From NCBI GenBank assembly GCA_025504975.1, contig JANUWI010000001.1:2108001-2172000 (forward strand): DNA of 64,000 bases, written 5' to 3'. Source of the stretch: Plenodomus lindquistii. Lineage: Eukaryota; Ascomycota; Dothideomycetes; Pleosporales; Leptosphaeriaceae. The notes under the pieces were generated by a model. That model had not been told where the DNA came from, made no database searches, and saw only the letters and a list, made by a program, of their open reading frames with translations. Positions 62,352 to 64,000 of the stretch are shown one piece after another (position 1 is the first letter of the stretch; each line of letters opens with the position of its first letter). Made by a program: the position numbers and the translations under genes.

Positions 62352-64000
62352 TCAATTGGACATCGTGCAATGCAATGTCTGTTCGTGATCAGCCGGTGGT
62401 CCAGCTGTTTTACGAATCCTGATCTTGCATGCAGGGCTGGGTAAGATAGAAGTCCTCCACGAGAAGAATCGGTACTGCCTCTTGCTTTTTCCAGCAATCT
62501 CTATATCATAATTTAATAGAAGATGAGCGATTGTAAGCTTAAGTAGTCGAGCAGCGTAATGTCGACCGGGGCTATGGAGCTGTTAGCGAACAAAATGGTT
62601 CGATTGCCTCATCTCTGACATCCTCACCATACGTGACGTCCCAAACCCCATAGTGGAAAGTTCAGACTTGGGTCGGAGAATAGATTTTGGCAGGTCATGG
62701 ATGAAGATTTGATGTGTCGATATGCGTCGAAGGACTGGCTCTGAGCATAGTGCTTGTTATCCCGCATCAAAGCTTCTAGAGAGATGCAAACAACATCGTT
62801 TTTCTCTACTCTGGTGCCGTCGCTGAATTCGAATGGCTTGATTGCTTTCCTGCGAGCTGTGATGGAGTCTGTCGGAGACAGACGAGCCGATTCTTTCAGA
62901 AAGCTATCCAAAAGTGGTGATTCATCGACTTTTGTTGGCACACCGTTGTCATCTGTAACAGTCAAGATTTCCTCTCGAATTAGTCGCGAGACCTCTGGTT
63001 GAGTGTAAAGGTCTTCGAAGATGCTGACCAGGGTCAGGGCTGGCTGATGCACTGATGCAAACCAGACACCTAGAATGACCTGAACGATTCTTTGTACCGA
63101 CCACATGCCCTTGCGCTGGCTTGATTCAATGAAAAACTGGATAAGATCGCGATGTCTTGGGCCTTCCGTGGAGTATTTTTCCTGGAAACGCTTTTCGACG
63201 AAAGGCACTAGGTGGGCAAGTAACGTCTCTAGACTCCGAAATTTCGTTTTCAAAACCTTTGCTGCATACGGTCTGAGGACCTGAGGCAGGAACCGTAACA
63301 CTTCCGCCATCAAGAAAAGTTCTTTGGGATATTCCATCGCAGCGTCGATAAATGCTGATATACTAGCAAGGTCCGACCCGAAAAAGACAACAGCGTTGGC
63401 TTCAGCCACAATTCTGGTTGCAAAGGCGAAGCTATCGACTTCCGTCCAGCGATTGATGTGCGAACTTGTACCAATAGATTTCGCAGTTGCATCTGTGATA
63501 GCGGCGTGAATCTTAGACTGGAGATTGTCCAAATGGCTCTTGAGAACAACACCGAGCACTCGTGAATGTATAGCTCCGTTGTCGCTCATGTTATCATCAA
63601 ACTCAATCCCATCCATTGTGTATCTCGTCTGGAGCAACTAAGTAGGAATAAGTATGTGAAATACGAATAGTTCGATCAATCGAGCTCACATCTTTGGCAA
63701 ATGCATGGAGAGACAGTGTATCCTCTGGTGCTTGACTAAGCTCTTCAATATGAGAGTGTGAGGAAATATGGATAAAGTAAGGGCCAGGGGTAGGAAGCGC
63801 GAGTGGACGCTCAGTATGCTACTCGGATTTAGCATTTGAACAGTTCTGAAAACGGTGTGACAGGACAGCTTACATAGCTCTGCATTAGGATGGAAGGGCA
63901 TTTGTAGAGGTATCGCACCCTGCTCACGAATCTACCTAGCCAGGACGGATACTCAACCAGTATTACTTTCCTTCGCTGTACACAATCAGTGCCTATTCTT
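62352..64000 (-). CDS. Cytochrome P450, N-terminus beyond the window (P450-C)
   Basis: Visible exons: edge-63874, 63818-63690, 63637-62628 and 62571-62352. Text begins RKVILVEYPSWLGRFVSRVR, then LALPTPGPYFIHISSHSHIE and LLQTRYTMDGIEFDDNMSDN. The I-helix reads LGVWFASVHQPALTLVSIFE, so the acid-Thr pair is replaced by His-Gln-Pro, as in several fungal terpenoid P450s. ExxR: FLKESARLSP. The heme loop is created by the last splice: FPLWGLGRHV-C-PGRHYAARLLK, with the Cys codon split TG|C between donor GTGAGG (62627) and acceptor CCATAG. A different splice (GTATGG to TAACAG) is also in frame but loses the Cys. The C-terminal tail reads CKIRIRKTAGPPADHEQ to a TGA at 62352. The cluster probably continues to the right. 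Confidence 0.88.

Noticed and set aside
1..64000. CRISPR arrays, operons with ribosome binding sites and prokaryotic promoters
   Set aside because: No regularly spaced direct repeats were seen, and the intron-rich gene structure is eukaryotic, so such features do not apply.

Overview
The window looks like nuclear DNA of a filamentous ascomycete, most likely a Dothideomycete such as a Pleosporales member; this placement is an inference from gene content and gene style. Genes are split by short introns of about 45-120 nt with GTAAGT/GTATGT-type donors, CTAAC/CTGAC-like branch sites and CAG/TAG acceptors. The content is typical of such fungi: SEC1, SUV3, KEI1, BUB3, GPN2, CHM7, a complex I subunit and FIG4, mixed with a GH7 cellulase, major facilitator transporters, a Zn2Cys6 regulator and several P450s. 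Exon joins were made by hand and checked for frame and for total length divisible by three.

Layout. 1-10 kb: SEC1 (cut by the left edge) head-to-head with SUV3, then KEI1, a degenerate short-chain dehydrogenase-like gene and a secreted GH7 cellobiohydrolase with a promoter-like region. 10-15.6 kb: sparse sequence with two unrecognised coiled-coil genes, one apparently broken by frameshift. 15.7-36.6 kb: mostly conserved genes (BUB3, GPN2, CHM7, NDUFB11-like, an ACS-type transporter, FIG4, a quinone oxidoreductase), interrupted by a three-gene catabolic-looking module of sugar transporter, sulfatase and a regulator with two zinc clusters. 37-54 kb: an accessory block of orphan genes, many with coiled coils, including a tandem pair of related genes, a TOXD-like enoyl reductase, a P450, an F-box-like protein, repeat traces and a 17-G run. 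54.4-64 kb: six genes on the minus strand (three P450s, an ERG26/3beta-HSD-like dehydrogenase, an integral membrane protein and a small unknown protein) that look like part of a terpenoid or steroid-like biosynthetic cluster continuing past the right edge.

How genes may work together. The sulfatase, transporter and regulator could take up and desulfate a sulfated compound. The right-edge block could tailor a polycyclic terpenoid or triterpenoid made by a cyclase outside the window; the ERG26-like enzyme together with three different P450 types is the main argument. No rRNA, convincing tRNA, CRISPR array or intact transposon was seen.
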